Position numbers and translations under genes: made by a program
Source: Candidatus Altimarinota bacterium
Lineage (GTDB): Bacteria > Patescibacteriota > Gracilibacteria > UBA4473
Direction: 5' to 3'
NCBI GenBank assembly: GCA_027028725.1
Contig: JALVIB010000013.1
Location: forward strand, 1 to 40,722
Length of the DNA: 40,722 bases
Notes under the pieces: generated by a model
What the model was told of the DNA's origin: nothing
The model's database searches: none
The model's input: the letters and a program-made list of their open reading frames with translations, nothing else
Shown: positions 39,952-40,722 of the stretch, in pieces
Numbering within the stretch: position 1 is the first letter of the stretch
How the letters are laid out: every line of letters starts with the position of its first letter

Positions 39952-40674
39952 ATGAAAGATTTCACCAGCAAAATTCTCGATATCAAAAAAATTGCGACAG
40001 ACACCAAGCGTTTTATTTTTTCTAAACCAACTAATTACGATTTTCAAGCGGGACAATTTTTGATTATAAAATTCGCGAAAGATTTGATACGCGCTTATTC
40101 CATCGCTTCTCCGCCGAGTGAAGAAAATTTGGAACTAGTTATTCGCATTATTCCCAATGGTCGCGGGACAAGTATTCTGGATAAAGCCAAAATTAGTGAT
40201 GAGTTTACTATTTCTCAATCGATGGGACATTTTGTTTTATCAGAAAATCAAGAAGCGGAATTATTTTTTCTGGCTACAGGAACAGGAATTGCCCCATTTA
40301 AATCTATGATTTGCACAGAAGCGCAGAAAAAAATCCCGCGAAAAATGCATTTGTTTTACGGCGGACGCCAAGTGGAAGATTTACCTTATTTAGACGAAAT
40401 TTCCTCTTGGACAGAAAATTTGGAAGTTAAGATTGGTCTTTCTCGTGATCCTGATGCTAAAAAAAGAGAATTTTCAAACTTAAAAGCTGAAATTGATAAC
40501 TGCCGAATTACCAAATTCATTGAAAACGAAAATTTCCACCGCTTAGCGGGGCACGGCGCGGGAAATTCCGAGTTTTACATCTGCGGAAATAAAGGCATGG
40601 TCGAAGGAACTCGCGATTTATTATTAGAAAAAGGAATAGAAAAATCACGGATATTTTTTGAGAAGTTTAATTAA
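39952..40674 (+). CDS. Ferredoxin-NADP-reductase-like FAD-binding oxidoreductase
   Basis: A 240-residue flavoprotein of the FNR superfamily. The FAD-binding motif RAYSIAS is at residues 47-53, the FAD/pyrophosphate Gly-rich turn ATGTGIAPF at 108-116, and the NAD(P)-side motif FYICGNKGMV near 210-219. It moves electrons between NAD(P)H and a carrier such as ferredoxin, flavodoxin or thioredoxin. No iron-sulfur domain is fused. Family B copy 10 inserts ENFHRLAGHGAGNS near 192-205, just before the last NAD-domain strand, so the loop is longer than normal. Whether the enzyme tolerates it is not known, but the frame is intact. The end, IFFEKFN, with an aromatic near the terminus, fits the family. 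Confidence 0.88.
   Translation: MKDFTSKILDIKKIATDTKRFIFSKPTNYDFQAGQFLIIKFAKDLIRAYSIASPPSEENLELVIRIIPNGRGTSILDKAKISDEFTISQSMGHFVLSENQEAELFFLATGTGIAPFKSMICTEAQKKIPRKMHLFYGGRQVEDLPYLDEISSWTENLEVKIGLSRDPDAKKREFSNLKAEIDNCRITKFIENENFHRLAGHGAGNSEFYICGNKGMVEGTRDLLLEKGIEKSRIFFEKFN
40532..40566. repeat. Family B hairpin repeat, copy 10, in the flavoprotein gene
   Basis: Reverse copy with loop TTA (CCGCTTAGCGG). It is translated in the + frame as NFHRLAGHGAGNS, the same peptide as copies 4 and 8, although the genes are unrelated. Confidence 0.85.
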
Positions 40675-40685
40675 TTAAAAAAAAC

Positions 40686-40722
40686 AAGTCCGGACTTGGC
40701 ACAGGATAAAAAGATCTTAAGT
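40686..40722. repeat. AAGTCCGGACTT palindrome, probably the left half of a third pair
   Basis: A perfect copy lies at 40686-40697. The window ends with AAGT at 40719-40722, which would begin the second copy at a spacing of 33 bp. The partner is therefore predicted from the first four bases only. Confidence 0.6.

Larger units (their letters stand above)
28..40563. repeat. Family A dispersed repeat (AAATTTCGCGGGATTT), about 100 copies
   Basis: The 7-mer CGCGGGA or its complement TCCCGCG occurs about 100 times by hand count, roughly one per 400 bp. At the AT-rich composition of the window about one would be expected by chance. Most copies extend to TTTCGCGGGATTT or close variants. Both orientations are common. 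Copies lie at about 20 of 24 gene boundaries and inside most genes, in all frames. Copy-poor stretches are about 12480-13330, 14650-15190, 16070-16570, 32030-34600 and 35910-37140. The span given covers first to last copy and is not one continuous element. Confidence 0.95.

Noticed and set aside
195..40000. Family A as a transcription terminator
   Set aside because: The 16-bp motif has an imperfect centre without a loop and no consistent T-run, and many copies lie inside genes where termination would be lethal.

Overview
This window looks like part of a small, AT-rich Candidate Phyla Radiation (Patescibacteria) genome. The clearest lineage marker is the 559-residue cysteine-rich protein at 18122-19801, a family I know mainly from CPR genomes (often mislabelled CaiB/BaiF). 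Other CPR-like traits are a MurE-type ligase without the usual N-terminal domain, an S-layer-like secreted protein, a membrane protein with a PP2C-like head and beta-propeller, and giant surface and coiled-coil genes. A Peregrinibacteria-like origin is possible but is only a guess. The genetic code is standard: 18 of 24 genes end in TAA, 4 in TAG and 2 in TGA, and a 3844-codon frame has no internal TGA. I saw no tRNA, rRNA, CRISPR array or transposase.

Layout. 1-4143 (+): end of a probable methyltransferase, MurE-like ligase, ArgH, CodA-like amidohydrolase. 4356-10101 (mostly -): lipoprotein, TrmD, MraY and ribosomal protein L19, with a secreted S-layer-like protein on + at 6002. 10577-13133 (+): MutL and a small membrane-anchored lytic-transglycosylase-like protein. 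13143-14525 (-): phosphomannomutase/phosphoglucomutase. 14646-16067 (+): small secreted protein and TruB. 16193-20197 (-): a tight hicB-hicA-Cys-rich protein-galU-TPR-trxA cluster. 20407-37418 (-): two giant genes, a 3844-residue secreted protein and a coiled-coil protein of about 1796 residues. 37827-40674 (+): PP2C-like/TM/propeller protein and a ferredoxin-NADP-reductase-like flavoprotein. Common themes are envelope building (MurE, MraY, PMM/PGM, GalU, surface proteins), RNA and ribosome maintenance (TrmD, TruB, L19) and mismatch repair.

The most striking feature is a dense network of short dispersed repeats. Family A (AAATTTCGCGGGATTT and variants, core CGCGGGA) occurs about 100 times on the two strands by hand count, where roughly one is expected by composition. 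It lies at almost every gene boundary and inside genes in every reading frame, giving peptides such as FAGF, NPAK, SREI, IPRN and SRDF. Family B is family A with an in-frame 21-bp hairpin insertion, in 10 copies. Other families include perfect 20-24 bp palindromes, elements with inverted ends, a 196-bp MITE-like element, a 50-bp module abutting two stop codons, and paired AAGTCCGGACTT palindromes 32 bp apart. At many promoters family A sits 4-12 bp upstream of the -10 box. Many -10 boxes lie only 6-10 bp before the start codon, with no Shine-Dalgarno sequence, which suggests widespread leaderless transcription. Together, the repeats, the promoter arrangement and the giant-protein locus are the best candidates for undescribed biology here.
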